Counted from the first letter of the stretch, positions 34,785 to 43,724 are shown. The stretch is 64,000 nt of DNA from Bacteroidetes bacterium 46-16 (GCA_001897835.1 MKUN01000029.1:186001-250000); one strand, 5' to 3'. Notes: generated by a model not told the origin, from the sequence alone. A program made the numbers and translations.

Positions 34785-35666
34785 TCATTTCACAGGATAA
34801 CTATATGTGCAATAGACCATTGGTGATAATCCAGCATTATCATACCCTCCCCATTTTTCTGTAAAGGCGCTGTGTACATAAGTAGTATTGCCATAACCAT
34901 AACTTCTTGTCAAGCCCCAAACCTGTCCCTGGAATGTAATTGCGCCCCGATTTTGTATATCTGTGTTGTTCCCGTAACCATTGAGCCACTCCATAGTCAC
35001 AAAAACCCCAGCGTGGATTGGAATGTATTTATTGCTAAGATCAATTTTTAACCATTCGTTGCCTTTCCCGGCATTGACGACCAAATTAGTGTCAGTAATA
35101 TCATGCAAAGGAAGCCCGGTTACTGTATCAATATCATAAACATGAATCCTGAATTTGGCAGCAGGCAAGCCAATATCGAGGATGTAAACGTACACATATT
35201 GCAATAGCCCTCGCTGATGGGAAGGCGGGCCTAAAAAGACACCTGCCTCCTTACCAATGTTATTATAAAGTTGTCCGAATGGTTTTAAATGTTTTTTACC
35301 CAAGATGGCTCTTTTTCTCTTGTACTTATGTGCTTTTATTGCAACTTCCCCAAGCGAAATGCTTTTTGACCTCAACTGTATCCGCATACCCGGATGTAAA
35401 TCTGCTACGCTAATTTCTTTTTTTTCATAACCTGTGCAATAAGCCGTGATCCCCTTAACAGTATCCATATTAACAGCAAACGAAAAGTCCCCTTTATCAT
35501 CGCAAAAGAAGCCCTGGGTCTTATCCTGCAATTGCAAAACAGCATATGGTATACCGTTATTGTCAGCATCTACTACACGTCCTGTTATTGTTTGACCACA
35601 AGTAAAGGAAAAGCTAAAAACAGATAAAAGAATAATGGTGCAGGCCGATTTAGTAAATGATCGCAT
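34785..35666 (-). CDS. Exported protein with carboxypeptidase-regulatory-like domain
   Basis: A 293-residue protein with a signal peptide ending near residue 25 (FTCGQ). The CarboxypepD_reg-like Ig domain covers about residues 26-105 (TITGRVVDADNNGIPYAVLQL, GDFSFAV...). A linker is rich in Lys/Arg, and the C-terminal beta domain contains FRIHVYDIDT and YIPIHAGVFVTMEW. This architecture resembles stand-alone Bacteroidetes proteins related to the N-terminus of TonB receptors, but no barrel is present. Predicted periplasmic or outer-membrane associated. Monocistronic. Confidence 0.75.
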   Translation of the reverse strand: MRSFTKSACTIILLSVFSFSFTCGQTITGRVVDADNNGIPYAVLQLQDKTQGFFCDDKGDFSFAVNMDTVKGITAYCTGYEKKEISVADLHPGMRIQLRSKSISLGEVAIKAHKYKRKRAILGKKHLKPFGQLYNNIGKEAGVFLGPPSHQRGLLQYVYVYILDIGLPAAKFRIHVYDIDTVTGLPLHDITDTNLVVNAGKGNEWLKIDLSNKYIPIHAGVFVTMEWLNGYGNNTDIQNRGAITFQGQVWGLTRSYGYGNTTYVHSAFTEKWGGYDNAGLSPMVYCTYSYPVK

Positions 35667-35685
35667 GAGAAACCACGGTATATAT

Positions 35686-35693
35686 CAAAGCTA
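35686..35693 (-). promoter_or_regulatory. Bacteroidetes -7 element (TAGCTTTG, minus strand)
   Basis: A TAnnTTTG match on the minus strand lies 19 bases upstream of the ATG at 35666. It fits a short 5' leader; no obvious -33 element is seen. Confidence 0.4.
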
Positions 35694-35822
35694 AGAAATT
35701 CATATAACTATGCCTGCTCACCGACAATTCCCCCCTTTTTACCGATAATCTGCTCTTTTTAGCCTAAAGAGGCTTCCACAGGCTTATGTGGCGATATACC
35801 TTTACCTAAAATTACAGAGCAC

Positions 35823-36599
35823 ATGAGCAGAAGAGACTATTACAGGCAGGATGAGCGGATGCAGCGGCAGCGCGAACGCATGTACAGGCGCAGGAGGCCC
35901 CATAACAAGGGCGATAAGATCATATTCGGCCTTATCGTTGCGCTGGTGGGTTTAGTATTTATGTTCCGCACGCTGGGGATGTTCCCCTTCAGCATTGCCT
36001 TTACCTGGCCGCTGATCCTGATCGTGATCGGTATGGTCATAGCCATAAAGAACCGTTTTCACGGGCATGCCTGGTGGATACTGACGCTGATAGGCGTGGC
36101 CAACCTGACGCCTGTATTCACCATAAACGGCGTACCCTCCACGCACCTCGTATGGCCAGCGGCGATCATCCTCTTTGGGCTAGCGATCATATTTAAGGGC
36201 TGTAAAAAAAAAGAACACTGGATGGATGGCGACATGAACACGGTGACGAATACGGACAGCATGCTTAACGTAGATGTAACCTTTGGCGGAAGAAAAGAGA
36301 TCGTAACTTCAAAAGATTTTAAAGGCGGCACAGTGAGCACTACCTTCGGTGGCTGCGAGGTGAACCTGATGCAGGCCGACAGCACGGAACCCAATATCAT
36401 ACTGGAACTGAAAGTATCCTTCGGCGGTGTGGAACTGATCGTTCCCTCGAACTGGGATATCCAGAATGAAATAAACCCCGCCTTTGGCAGCGTAGAAGAC
36501 CACCGCAGCTTCCGCACCGCAAGTACCGAACAGGAAAAGAAGACGCTGGTGCTGAAAGGCAATTGCTCTTTCGGCAGTATAGAGATCAAATCTTATTAA
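35823..36599 (+). CDS. LiaF-like transmembrane protein
   Basis: A 258-residue membrane protein. The Arg-rich cytoplasmic N-terminus (residues 1-30) is followed by four closely spaced membrane segments (about residues 33-148) of the LiaF/DUF5668 type. The C-terminal soluble domain has repeated short strands (VDVTFGGRKEIV, VSTTFGGCEVNL, VSFGGVELIVPSNWDI, NCSFGSIEIKS), the LiaF beta-helix signature. LiaF-type proteins modulate envelope-stress two-component systems. Located 403 bases before a LytS-type kinase gene with its LytTR regulator, with one small gene between, so it may be the modulator of that pair. Confidence 0.85.
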   Translation: MSRRDYYRQDERMQRQRERMYRRRRPHNKGDKIIFGLIVALVGLVFMFRTLGMFPFSIAFTWPLILIVIGMVIAIKNRFHGHAWWILTLIGVANLTPVFTINGVPSTHLVWPAAIILFGLAIIFKGCKKKEHWMDGDMNTVTNTDSMLNVDVTFGGRKEIVTSKDFKGGTVSTTFGGCEVNLMQADSTEPNIILELKVSFGGVELIVPSNWDIQNEINPAFGSVEDHRSFRTASTEQEKKTLVLKGNCSFGSIEIKSY

Positions 36600-36652
36600 T
36601 AAGCCCCCTGTGCCGGCAAGTAGCCGGCACAGGGCCTGATAAATATAGCCCG

Positions 36653-36985
36653 ATGAAAGTATTTATAGCAGAGATACCGATGAAGACATTTATAGCACAT
36701 ACTATCTACAGCATTATTTGTGACGGGGCGGATACAGGGCAATATGAAGAACAATGGCGGCTGGTATTTGCCGGCTGCGAAGCCGAGGCGCTGGAGGAAG
36801 CACGTAATATAGCCGGCCTTGAGGAAGCCACTTTCGTGGACCGGCACGGGCGTACCGTGCACTGGAAGCTGGTAGCCGTAAAAGACCTGCAGCCGGTATC
36901 TTTGGAGCATGGCTCGCTGCTCTATTCATCAGTGAAAGAAGCTGTGCCTGTAGTGGCCCCGGTATGGGCAGAGGCCTTATCATAA
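36653..36985 (+). CDS. DUF4288-like protein
   Basis: A 110-residue soluble protein. The ATG at 36653 (MKVFIAEIPMKTF) is chosen because longer frames overlap the LiaF-like gene; 36680 is another option. The pattern YSIICDG, YEEQWRLVFAGCEAEALEEA, GLEEATFVD and VHWKLVAVKDL matches the DUF4288 family. Function unknown. It sits between the LiaF-like gene and the kinase gene, all plus strand. Confidence 0.7.
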   Translation: MKVFIAEIPMKTFIAHTIYSIICDGADTGQYEEQWRLVFAGCEAEALEEARNIAGLEEATFVDRHGRTVHWKLVAVKDLQPVSLEHGSLLYSSVKEAVPVVAPVWAEALS

Positions 36986-37001
36986 AGTAACAAGCACAAA
37001 T

Positions 37002-38033
37002 TTGTCATCGACCAACAAACATATACGCAGGGTATTGCCCCTAATAGGCCTGATCGTACTGGCCAAGTATATCTATATACTGCATTACCTCTGCGGGCTC
37101 AACTGGACCATATCGCTCACCGACGGGAGCTTCAGTGCAGCCATGCTTATGCTGGCCATATGGGGCTGCATACTCATTATCTATGCCTACCCTACGAAAG
37201 TAGGCCTTAGCTTATATGCCCTCCTCATCGCCAGCGCTTTCAGCCTGCTGACCGTGTTTACGGAGATGCAGGTACTACGCTGGTGGCTAAGTGATGAACC
37301 GCATTATACAGAATGGTTTGACAATGCCCTGGCCGCGCGCTTTATGATCACCTGGCTGGTATGCGCCTGGCTGGCCACCTACACCGCCCTGCGCCGAAAG
37401 GTGGTGACCCTGGAAAAAAGGCTACAGCAACAGGCCGGGGCATCGGCCCTGCTGCGGGACGCAGAGCTGTTCAAGCTACGGCAGCAACTACAGCCCCACT
37501 TCCTGTACAACAGTCTTAACTCAATAAGTGCCCTGATCATGATACAGCCGGAGCAGGCACAGGAAATGATAGGCCGCCTGTCGGACTTCCTGCGCAGCTC
37601 GGTAAAACGTGAGGCACAGGATAGTATAGCTGTAGCCGAGGAACTACTGTATATAGAGTCGTACCTGGCCATAGAATCGGTACGCTTTGGCGACAGGCTA
37701 TCGGTACAGTTCGACAAAGAATATACTGATGATGCAAAGATACCCCCCTTCCTGCTGCAGCCAGTGCTGGAAAATGCGATAAAATTCGGGCTGTATGGCA
37801 ATACCGGCCGGGTGAACATCAGCATACACATAGTGCTGAAAGAAGGCACGCTCTATATCACCATCATTAATCCCTACGACCCCCAAAGCAGTCCGCCCAA
37901 AGGCACCGGCTTCGGGCTGGAAGGCATCAAGCGCAGGCTGGAACTGCTCTATGCCCGCACCGACCTGCTGGAGACCTTAAAAGACGAAGAAAATTTTACC
38001 ACGATCATAAAAATACCACAGGCGCATGTATAA
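37002..38033 (+). CDS. LytS/YehU-type sensor histidine kinase
   Basis: A 343-residue membrane kinase; the start is a TTG at 37002, since no ATG lies upstream in frame without entering the previous gene. Four membrane segments fall in residues 12-128. The His_kinase block is QLQPHFLYNSLNSISAL with His166, and the ATPase domain contains PPFLLQPVLENAIKFG and GTGFGLEGIKRRL. It overlaps the LytTR regulator gene by 8 bases. Predicted partner of that regulator; the LiaF-like neighbour suggests envelope-stress sensing. Confidence 0.9.
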   Translation: MSSTNKHIRRVLPLIGLIVLAKYIYILHYLCGLNWTISLTDGSFSAAMLMLAIWGCILIIYAYPTKVGLSLYALLIASAFSLLTVFTEMQVLRWWLSDEPHYTEWFDNALAARFMITWLVCAWLATYTALRRKVVTLEKRLQQQAGASALLRDAELFKLRQQLQPHFLYNSLNSISALIMIQPEQAQEMIGRLSDFLRSSVKREAQDSIAVAEELLYIESYLAIESVRFGDRLSVQFDKEYTDDAKIPPFLLQPVLENAIKFGLYGNTGRVNISIHIVLKEGTLYITIINPYDPQSSPPKGTGFGLEGIKRRLELLYARTDLLETLKDEENFTTIIKIPQAHV

Positions 38034-38763
38034 GGCTATACTGATAGACGATGAACCACTGGCCAGGCAACTGGTAAGGGCCTTCCTGAAAGATTATGAG
38101 CAGGTAAGCGTATTGGCCGAATGCAGTGATGGCTTCGAGGGATTCAAGGCGATACAGGACCATAAGCCCGACCTTATTTTCCTGGATATACAGATGCCCA
38201 AACTCAATGGCTTTGAAATGCTGGAACTGCTGGATGAACCGCCTGCGGTCATTTTCACCACTGCCTTCGATGAATATGCACTTAAGGCCTTCGAGGCACA
38301 TGCCATAGACTATTTATTGAAGCCGATCACCAAAGAGCGTTTTGATAAAGCGATGCAGAAATGGCTGGCGCAGGCTGCGGCCAACCAACAACCTAAAGTG
38401 GAGGCCCTGCTGCAAAACAATATATATGACGGCTACCAGCACCGCATAGTGGTGAAGGATAATGGCCTGATACGCATCATACCCGAGCAGGACATACACT
38501 ACATAGAGGCAAACGATGACTATATAAAGATAGTGACGAAGAACGGCAGCTACTTAAAGAAAAGCACCCTGAGCCATGTGGAGCAGAGCCTGGACCCGCA
38601 GCAATTTGTACGCGTGCACCGCTCTTACCTGGTGCCGGTAGGCCAACTGCTGCGCATAGAGCCTTATGAAAAAGAAAGCCATGTGGCCCTGCTGCAATGC
38701 GGCGCTAAGGTGACCGTAAGCAAAAGCGGGATGGCCAAGCTAAAGACCTTGCTGGGCTGGTAA
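38026..38763 (+). CDS. LytTR-family response regulator
   Basis: A 245-residue DNA-binding regulator. The receiver domain has acidic pair DDE at residues 8-10, the phosphoacceptor Asp54 (LIFLDIQMPKLNG) and Lys near 105 (LLKPI). The C-terminal LytTR domain covers about residues 140-245 (IRIIPEQDIHYIEANDDYIKIV, FVRVHRSYLVPV). It overlaps the upstream kinase gene by 8 bases, so the two form a two-component system. Confidence 0.95.
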   Translation: MYKAILIDDEPLARQLVRAFLKDYEQVSVLAECSDGFEGFKAIQDHKPDLIFLDIQMPKLNGFEMLELLDEPPAVIFTTAFDEYALKAFEAHAIDYLLKPITKERFDKAMQKWLAQAAANQQPKVEALLQNNIYDGYQHRIVVKDNGLIRIIPEQDIHYIEANDDYIKIVTKNGSYLKKSTLSHVEQSLDPQQFVRVHRSYLVPVGQLLRIEPYEKESHVALLQCGAKVTVSKSGMAKLKTLLGW

Positions 38764-38865
38764 GCATGCTGGGACTTAAGCAGGAATGGCACAGCCTATG
38801 CTAAGCGTGCCACACCTTTGGAGCTATAGCACACTTGCTAATAAGCAATGTTTTGTTTTGAAATT

Positions 38866-39174
38866 TTATTGTGAATCCCCGTCCTGGCCAGGAGTGGGTA
38901 ACTTATCTATCCTGTAGCGCATAAGCAGGTAGCCCCCAAGCCCGCAAAACCACATGAACACGGTATGCACCGGGTGGTCCACCAAATAAGCCGTTACTAA
39001 AGAGGGCGTTAATGTGCCTTTATAAAAATAACTCAGCACTATCGCCCCTCCCAGTATCTCGAAAAACAGAAATGCGAGCACAGTGAATATTGCCCATTTC
39101 ATTGGGCGTTGCCCTTTACGCTTTGCCCTAAGGGCATTCTGGTAAGCCAGAAAAATACTTAATATCAGGTCCAA
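38866..39174 (-). CDS. Small two-segment membrane protein
   Basis: A 102-residue protein with two or three hydrophobic segments: residues 27-49 (AIFTVLAFLFFEILGGAIVLS) and 70-88 (VHTVFMWFCGLGGYLLM). Loops are basic. It follows the DegT-like gene by 4 bases on the same strand and is presumably co-transcribed. Family not recognised. Confidence 0.65.
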   Translation of the reverse strand: MDLILSIFLAYQNALRAKRKGQRPMKWAIFTVLAFLFFEILGGAIVLSYFYKGTLTPSLVTAYLVDHPVHTVFMWFCGLGGYLLMRYRIDKLPTPGQDGDSQ

Positions 39175-39178
39175 TACG

Positions 39179-40384
39179 CTAAATGTTCTTCATAAATTCG
39201 GTAACGCTTTCCATTACATGACTGATCTGTTCATCGTTCAAGCCATGGTGGCAGGCCAGCAACATGCCGCCGCGCATCACCTTGTCCGATTCAGGATAAC
39301 CGCCCTTTGCTGTTTTGTGCGGCACATGCTTAAAGCCGGGCTGGCGGAGTATGTTACCTGTGAATACTGTACGGGTCTGTATATTGCGCTTCTCGAGGAA
39401 TATCTGCATGTCGCGGCGTATGAAAGGAGCGCTTTCGCGAACCGTCACTGCAAATGCCAGCCAGCCTGTGCGTGAATCGGGTAACTGCTTAGGCAATATA
39501 AAATGCTCTTCGTACTGGCTGAAAAACTCGCGCATACGGGCATAATTAGCTGTACGGGCATCGATATTACTGCCCAGGTTATCGAGCTGCACAAGCCCGA
39601 AAGCAGCGCCCATCTCGGCAGGCTCTATATTATAACCGGGTTCCTCAAAAACGAATTTGGCATCGTATGGAATGCCCTCTATCTCTACGTTAAAGCGGTT
39701 CTCAATTTTCTCGGACTCTACAAAGAGGGAAGAACTGCGGCCCCAGCTGCGGAGCAGGCGGCCACGATCGTAAAAGGCTTCGGTATTCACACAGAGCATA
39801 CCACCGTTGCCTGCACAGTTGATGATGTGCGAGCCATAAAAGCTGGTAGTGCTCATATCGGTAAAGCGACCCGATGAGGCGCCGCCTATCTCGGCACCCA
39901 GCGTATCGGCTGAGTCTTCGAGCACAAAAAGGTTGTGTTTATCAGCTATCTCGCGCAACACTTTCCAGTCGGGCAGGTTGCCTATTAGGTTGGGGATGAT
40001 CATTGCCTTTGTTTTAGGCGTTATCATCTCCTCTACTTTGTTCACATCTACATTATAGGTGCCTTCCTCAACATCTACAAATGCCGGTACCCAACCCTTT
40101 TTAACCTGTGGGGCCACCGTAGTGGAGAAGGTGAGCGCAGGCGTGATTATCTCCGCACCGGGCTCGTAATTCATCAGGTCGGCAGCCAGGTACAGGGCCG
40201 ATGAGCCGCTGTTGACCATGATGCCATACTTCTTATTATAGAGGGCGGCTACCCTTTCTTCCATACCGCGCACATGTTTGCCCATCTGGGTGCTGCTGCG
40301 CAGCACATTCATAACGGCTTCTATCTCGGCTTCGCCATATACGGCCTTGCCATAAGGAACATGTATGTATTTTGTATCTACCAT
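39179..40384 (-). CDS. DegT/DnrJ-fold PMP-dependent sugar dehydratase-like enzyme
   Basis: A 401-residue fold-type I enzyme. Seen: NSGSSALYLAADLM, TPALTFSTTVAPQV, GNLPDWKVL, LEDSADTLG (PLP-ring Asp157), and a late FTGNILRQPGF. The overall pattern is that of RfbH/E1-type 3-dehydrases acting on NDP-4-keto-6-deoxyhexoses. At the usual PLP-lysine position the sequence reads SFYGSHIINCAGNGG, with His186 in place of Lys. This is the known switch from aminotransferase to dehydratase chemistry in E1 and ColD. The Cys-rich 2Fe-2S ligand segment of E1 is replaced by SSSLFVESEKIENRF with no Cys, so it may work like ColD. No other deoxysugar genes are adjacent. Confidence 0.75.
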   Translation of the reverse strand: MVDTKYIHVPYGKAVYGEAEIEAVMNVLRSSTQMGKHVRGMEERVAALYNKKYGIMVNSGSSALYLAADLMNYEPGAEIITPALTFSTTVAPQVKKGWVPAFVDVEEGTYNVDVNKVEEMITPKTKAMIIPNLIGNLPDWKVLREIADKHNLFVLEDSADTLGAEIGGASSGRFTDMSTTSFYGSHIINCAGNGGMLCVNTEAFYDRGRLLRSWGRSSSLFVESEKIENRFNVEIEGIPYDAKFVFEEPGYNIEPAEMGAAFGLVQLDNLGSNIDARTANYARMREFFSQYEEHFILPKQLPDSRTGWLAFAVTVRESAPFIRRDMQIFLEKRNIQTRTVFTGNILRQPGFKHVPHKTAKGGYPESDKVMRGGMLLACHHGLNDEQISHVMESVTEFMKNI

Positions 40385-40525
40385 CTTGTATGATTAGAAT
40401 GCGAATGTAATAGTTAAGCCGCAATATAATAAGTTAAGGCTTTCAGAAAATTTGTGATAATAAAATATATCTATCCGTTTGCCGTAGCAGCAAACGATAC
40501 AAAAGATGTTATCTATAAACGGAAT

Positions 40526-41236
40526 TTACTCTTTTTCAGCACCCTCGTCCTTCTCTTTCAAGCCCTCCATCGCTATGTCGGACGATTCGGAAAGCGGTAC
40601 TATGCCGGCAGTAAGGGCATACATTACCAGCCCGGAGCGCGACTTAATCCTGAGCTTCTCGAAGAGGCTATCGCGATAACCATCAATAGTGCGGGTGCTC
40701 ATGCCCATTTTTTCGCCAATATCCTTGTAGGTCAGTTCACTGCAGCAAAGGCCGAGGAATATCATTTCTTTCTTAGATATCGCGGGGTGTTTCCGCTGCA
40801 TGATGTCTACATACCGCTGGAATTTGCCTGCCGTCATCTCCGGGTGATAATATTCATTATTTAATACCGATTCAAGGGCCCTTTTAAACTCATCAGGTGC
40901 CGCGCTCTTCAGCAGGTAGCCGCTGGCACCTTCTTTAAGCAGCCTGATGACGGTAAATTCATTATTGTATTGCGAGAGGACAAGTGTTTTGGTATCTGGC
41001 CAGTTCTTCCTGAGTTCCACCTGGGTCTCATAGCCATCCATCACAGGCATGCTCACATCGAGCACACAGAGATCGGGCGGCGCTGGGGCAGCGGCTATCT
41101 TATCCAGGAGGTCCCTGCCATTATCCGCTTCTATTATTACCTCATAGGGGCCAAAAGTATGGATGAGTTCTTTCAGTGCATTGCGCAGCAAGATGTGGTC
41201 GTCGGCCAGCGCAATTCTTGTTTTACGGTTTTCCAT
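40526..41236 (-). CDS. NarL/LuxR-type response regulator
   Basis: A 236-residue regulator. The receiver domain has ADDH near residue 11, the phosphoacceptor Asp60 (LCVLDVSMPVMDG) and Lys near 109 (YLLKSA). The C-terminal LuxR HTH covers about residues 155-215 (KKEMIFLGLCCSELTYKDIGEKM, STRTIDGYRDSLFEKL). It overlaps the kinase gene upstream by 14 bases; together they form a two-component system. It is last in the four-gene operon that starts at 43208. Confidence 0.95.
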   Translation of the reverse strand: MENRKTRIALADDHILLRNALKELIHTFGPYEVIIEADNGRDLLDKIAAAPAPPDLCVLDVSMPVMDGYETQVELRKNWPDTKTLVLSQYNNEFTVIRLLKEGASGYLLKSAAPDEFKRALESVLNNEYYHPEMTAGKFQRYVDIMQRKHPAISKKEMIFLGLCCSELTYKDIGEKMGMSTRTIDGYRDSLFEKLRIKSRSGLVMYALTAGIVPLSESSDIAMEGLKEKDEGAEKE

Positions 41237-42017
41237 TGTTGTTGTTTATGAGTAATGATAAAGTTGTTCCTGCTCCCGGTGATGAATTGACACTCAGGTT
41301 GCCTTTTATAAAGCCTGCACGCTGCTGCATATTGATGAAGCCTACACCTTTCAGCAATTCTTTATTGCCGGCATCAAAGCCTACACCGTCGTCCTTTATA
41401 TGCAGGCTGAAGGCACCGGGCATATTCTCGATCAGCACTTCCACAACACGGGCACGGGCATGTTTTACTACGTTGTGCAGGGCCTCCTGTACTATCCTGA
41501 AAATGACCAGCTCGGTCTGTGCATCAAAAGGCTCATACTCGCCCTGCATGGTAAAGCCACCCCTGAAACCCTTTGCCGCCAGTATGTTCTCCAGCTCCAT
41601 ATCCACAGCGCGTACCAGGCCGGTCTGTTTTATATAGTCTGTATTAAGCGAATGGCTCATGTCCCTTATCTCCCCTATTACACGCTCCAGCAACTCTACG
41701 GTCTCAGCAGAGAGGTCGCTACGCTGGGCCTCATCGCGACAGAGGGATGTGGCATGTATCTTTATTTTTACCAGTGCCAGGAACTGCACGATATGATCGT
41801 GCAATTCCATAGCCACCTGGTTGATGGTGCTTTCCTGTACCTCGAGCCTGGTAAGAAGTAATTCGTTTACCCGCTCAAACTCCATGCGCTGCTTCTCGAG
41901 GCGAAATTTGTTTTGCTTTTGTTTCTGTACCAGCAGGAATGCTATTAAGAAAAAAGCAAATAAGGTGAGTAATAAAGTACCTGCCAAAAAAATCGGCATG
42001 ATATTGTTTTCATTCAT
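41223..42017 (-). CDS. NarX/DegS-type sensor histidine kinase
   Basis: A 264-residue kinase with one N-terminal membrane helix (residues 8-30) and almost no extracytoplasmic domain. The HisKA_3 motif VAMELHDHIVQFLALVKIK contains the phosphoacceptor His73. The ATPase domain contains IVQEALHNVVKHARA and a GVGFDAG box. Lacking its own sensor domain, it probably receives input from the neighbouring membrane protein and lipoprotein encoded upstream. It overlaps both flanking genes (8 and 14 bases). Confidence 0.92.
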   Translation of the reverse strand: MNENNIMPIFLAGTLLLTLFAFFLIAFLLVQKQKQNKFRLEKQRMEFERVNELLLTRLEVQESTINQVAMELHDHIVQFLALVKIKIHATSLCRDEAQRSDLSAETVELLERVIGEIRDMSHSLNTDYIKQTGLVRAVDMELENILAAKGFRGGFTMQGEYEPFDAQTELVIFRIVQEALHNVVKHARARVVEVLIENMPGAFSLHIKDDGVGFDAGNKELLKGVGFINMQQRAGFIKGNLSVNSSPGAGTTLSLLINNNNGKP

Positions 42018-42657
42018 TGGTGACCTTCATTTTAGGATACAATAAAAAAACGAGGGTTATAGCAATGTAGCTAATGGCGTTTACTACTGACAAAAATGTC
42101 CCAACTAGTTTTACATTTTCTTTTGAATGAATTATTGGAAATATCCCCCACGTTACATAAGTCACACTCCAAAAAAACAACAATATTGAAGTGAACCAAA
42201 AATGTGGATAACGATATAATCTTAGGTCATCCTGATTTAATAGCAAGTAATAAAAAGCAATTAGAGCCATTAGTATAATGCAGAACCCTTCAAACAGTAA
42301 GTAGTTTGTACTGAAACTACTTAGCGATTGTAGAAACAAAAAATTTGTTATCCCTAAAACCACTCCAATTGATCCAATGTATATACCTATATGCCACTTC
42401 TGAAAAATGGCGATACTTTTATCAAAATATAACGAGAGAATAAATAATTCCACAATGCTATAAGAATTATAAATCTTCATGTTGTTATGGTACACCTTCG
42501 CAAAATAATATGCTATAATTTCGTTACTCAAACCAATTGATATCATCAATAATAATATCCTGCTTGCGCCGTCCAAATATTTATAGCGATATATACCACA
42601 TACAACCGCAATAATGATCATCGCTATGACAGTGTATATTTGGACAGAAGTACTCAT
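42010..42657 (-). CDS. Polytopic membrane protein of the NarL-type signalling operon
   Basis: A 215-residue protein with six or seven predicted membrane segments evenly spaced over the whole length (for example YTVIAMIIIAVVCGIY at the start, SILLFFWSVTYVTWGIF near 155, AISYIAITLVFLLY at the end). No catalytic or transport motif is seen. It overlaps the kinase gene by 8 bases and shares a TAATG junction with the lipoprotein gene. Candidate sensory or signal-transmitting partner of the sensor-less kinase downstream. Confidence 0.7.
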   Translation of the reverse strand: MSTSVQIYTVIAMIIIAVVCGIYRYKYLDGASRILLLMISIGLSNEIIAYYFAKVYHNNMKIYNSYSIVELFILSLYFDKSIAIFQKWHIGIYIGSIGVVLGITNFLFLQSLSSFSTNYLLFEGFCIILMALIAFYYLLLNQDDLRLYRYPHFWFTSILLFFWSVTYVTWGIFPIIHSKENVKLVGTFLSVVNAISYIAITLVFLLYPKMKVTNE

Positions 42658-43208
42658 TAGTTAACCGGGAAAGTATTTTGAGCTGCGCTACCAGTTGTTG
42701 GGCATACTGTTGGACATGGAGCAAGATGCTCCAATACACAATTCCCATTCATGTAAATATAATTACCCAGGCTGTCATATAGGGCAACAACGAGCGTTAA
42801 TTTACCGCTTTGATAACCGCAGTTCTGGTTGCCCCTGCCGCTATTGATATAATCGAGGGTATGTGCGAACATCAGTTTCATTTTTACAGGCTTATAACCT
42901 GCTGCGCTTGATTGTTTGCAGTAATCACTCAGGGCCTTTACATCGATGATCAGGGAGCGGAGATCGCTGTCGTTAGTGACAGTACCGGAAGTAGAGTCGC
43001 CTATGCTGTTGAGGTAGCTGGTGATCATTTTGTTGGCGGAGTCTTTGGGTATGAACCGGGAAAAACTGTCGGTGGTTCCGGCCGGATCGCAGTACCTGAG
43101 GGTATCGTCGGAATTGCCTGAACCTGTGTGCCCGTCACCAGCACCTGATTGACAAGACGACATAAGCAAAAGAATAGCAGCTAATAAGATAAATGTTTTT
43201 TCTCTCAT
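42657..43208 (-). CDS. Lipoprotein heading the NarL-type signalling operon
   Basis: A 183-residue protein with the start placed at 43208 (MREKTFILLAAILLLMSSC, lipobox Cys at residue 19); a longer frame to 43277 lacks support. The mature part is Ser/Gly/Asp-rich, then a compact domain with VKALSDYCKQSSAAGYKPVK, an NSGRGNQNCGYQSGK segment, and a terminal Cys-Pro-rich tail (CPTVCPTTG). Family not recognised. Its stop overlaps the start of the membrane protein gene (TAATG), implying coupled translation and a shared pathway. Confidence 0.7.
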   Translation of the reverse strand: MREKTFILLAAILLLMSSCQSGAGDGHTGSGNSDDTLRYCDPAGTTDSFSRFIPKDSANKMITSYLNSIGDSTSGTVTNDSDLRSLIIDVKALSDYCKQSSAAGYKPVKMKLMFAHTLDYINSGRGNQNCGYQSGKLTLVVALYDSLGNYIYMNGNCVLEHLAPCPTVCPTTGSAAQNTFPVN

Positions 43209-43422
43209 AAAAAAATTTTTAGTTTGATTATCCAATATAAGGACTGAAAGATAGCTAATCGCTAAATGAAAAAACACCGTGAAAACACCCTATTTTTCGT
43301 GTCATCGACTATTTATAATATGATAGTATTGGCAAGTGTTTGAGGGCAACAAATAACAATTTTCAGCTATAAAATATGGCTTTAATTATTTTAATTACAT
43401 TGCCCTGAAATGCTAAAGCAAT

Positions 43423-43719
43423 ATGAGGATAGAACAGGAAGATAATGGCCTTAAAGGCCGCTTTTATATAAAAGAAGATGATGAATACCCGGCACAAATG
43501 GTTTACCTGTGGGCAGGGAAAGAAAAGATCATTATAGAGCACACTGAGGTAGATGAAAAATATAAAGGACAGGGTGTAGGCATGAAATTATTGGCGGAAC
43601 TGGTGGCATGGGCAAGGAAAGAGCAGGTGAAGATCATACCGCTATGTCCTTTTGCCAAAGCGGCAATGGAAAAAAGGGCCGAAGAATATAAAGATGTATT
43701 GTATCACCAGGGAACATAA
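43423..43719 (+). CDS. GNAT-family N-acetyltransferase, YjdJ-like short type
   Basis: A 98-residue single-domain acetyltransferase. Seen: strands around GRFYIKE and QMVYLWAGKEKIIIEHTEV, then the acetyl-CoA loop YKGQGVGMKLLAELV near residues 47-61 and IIPLCPFAKAAMEK. This is the short N-acetyltransf_CG (YjdJ/GTLF3B-like) group. Substrate unknown. It is 5 bases before the NuiA-like gene and likely co-transcribed with it. Confidence 0.88.
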   Translation: MRIEQEDNGLKGRFYIKEDDEYPAQMVYLWAGKEKIIIEHTEVDEKYKGQGVGMKLLAELVAWARKEQVKIIPLCPFAKAAMEKRAEEYKDVLYHQGT

Positions 43720-43724
43720 AAAAA

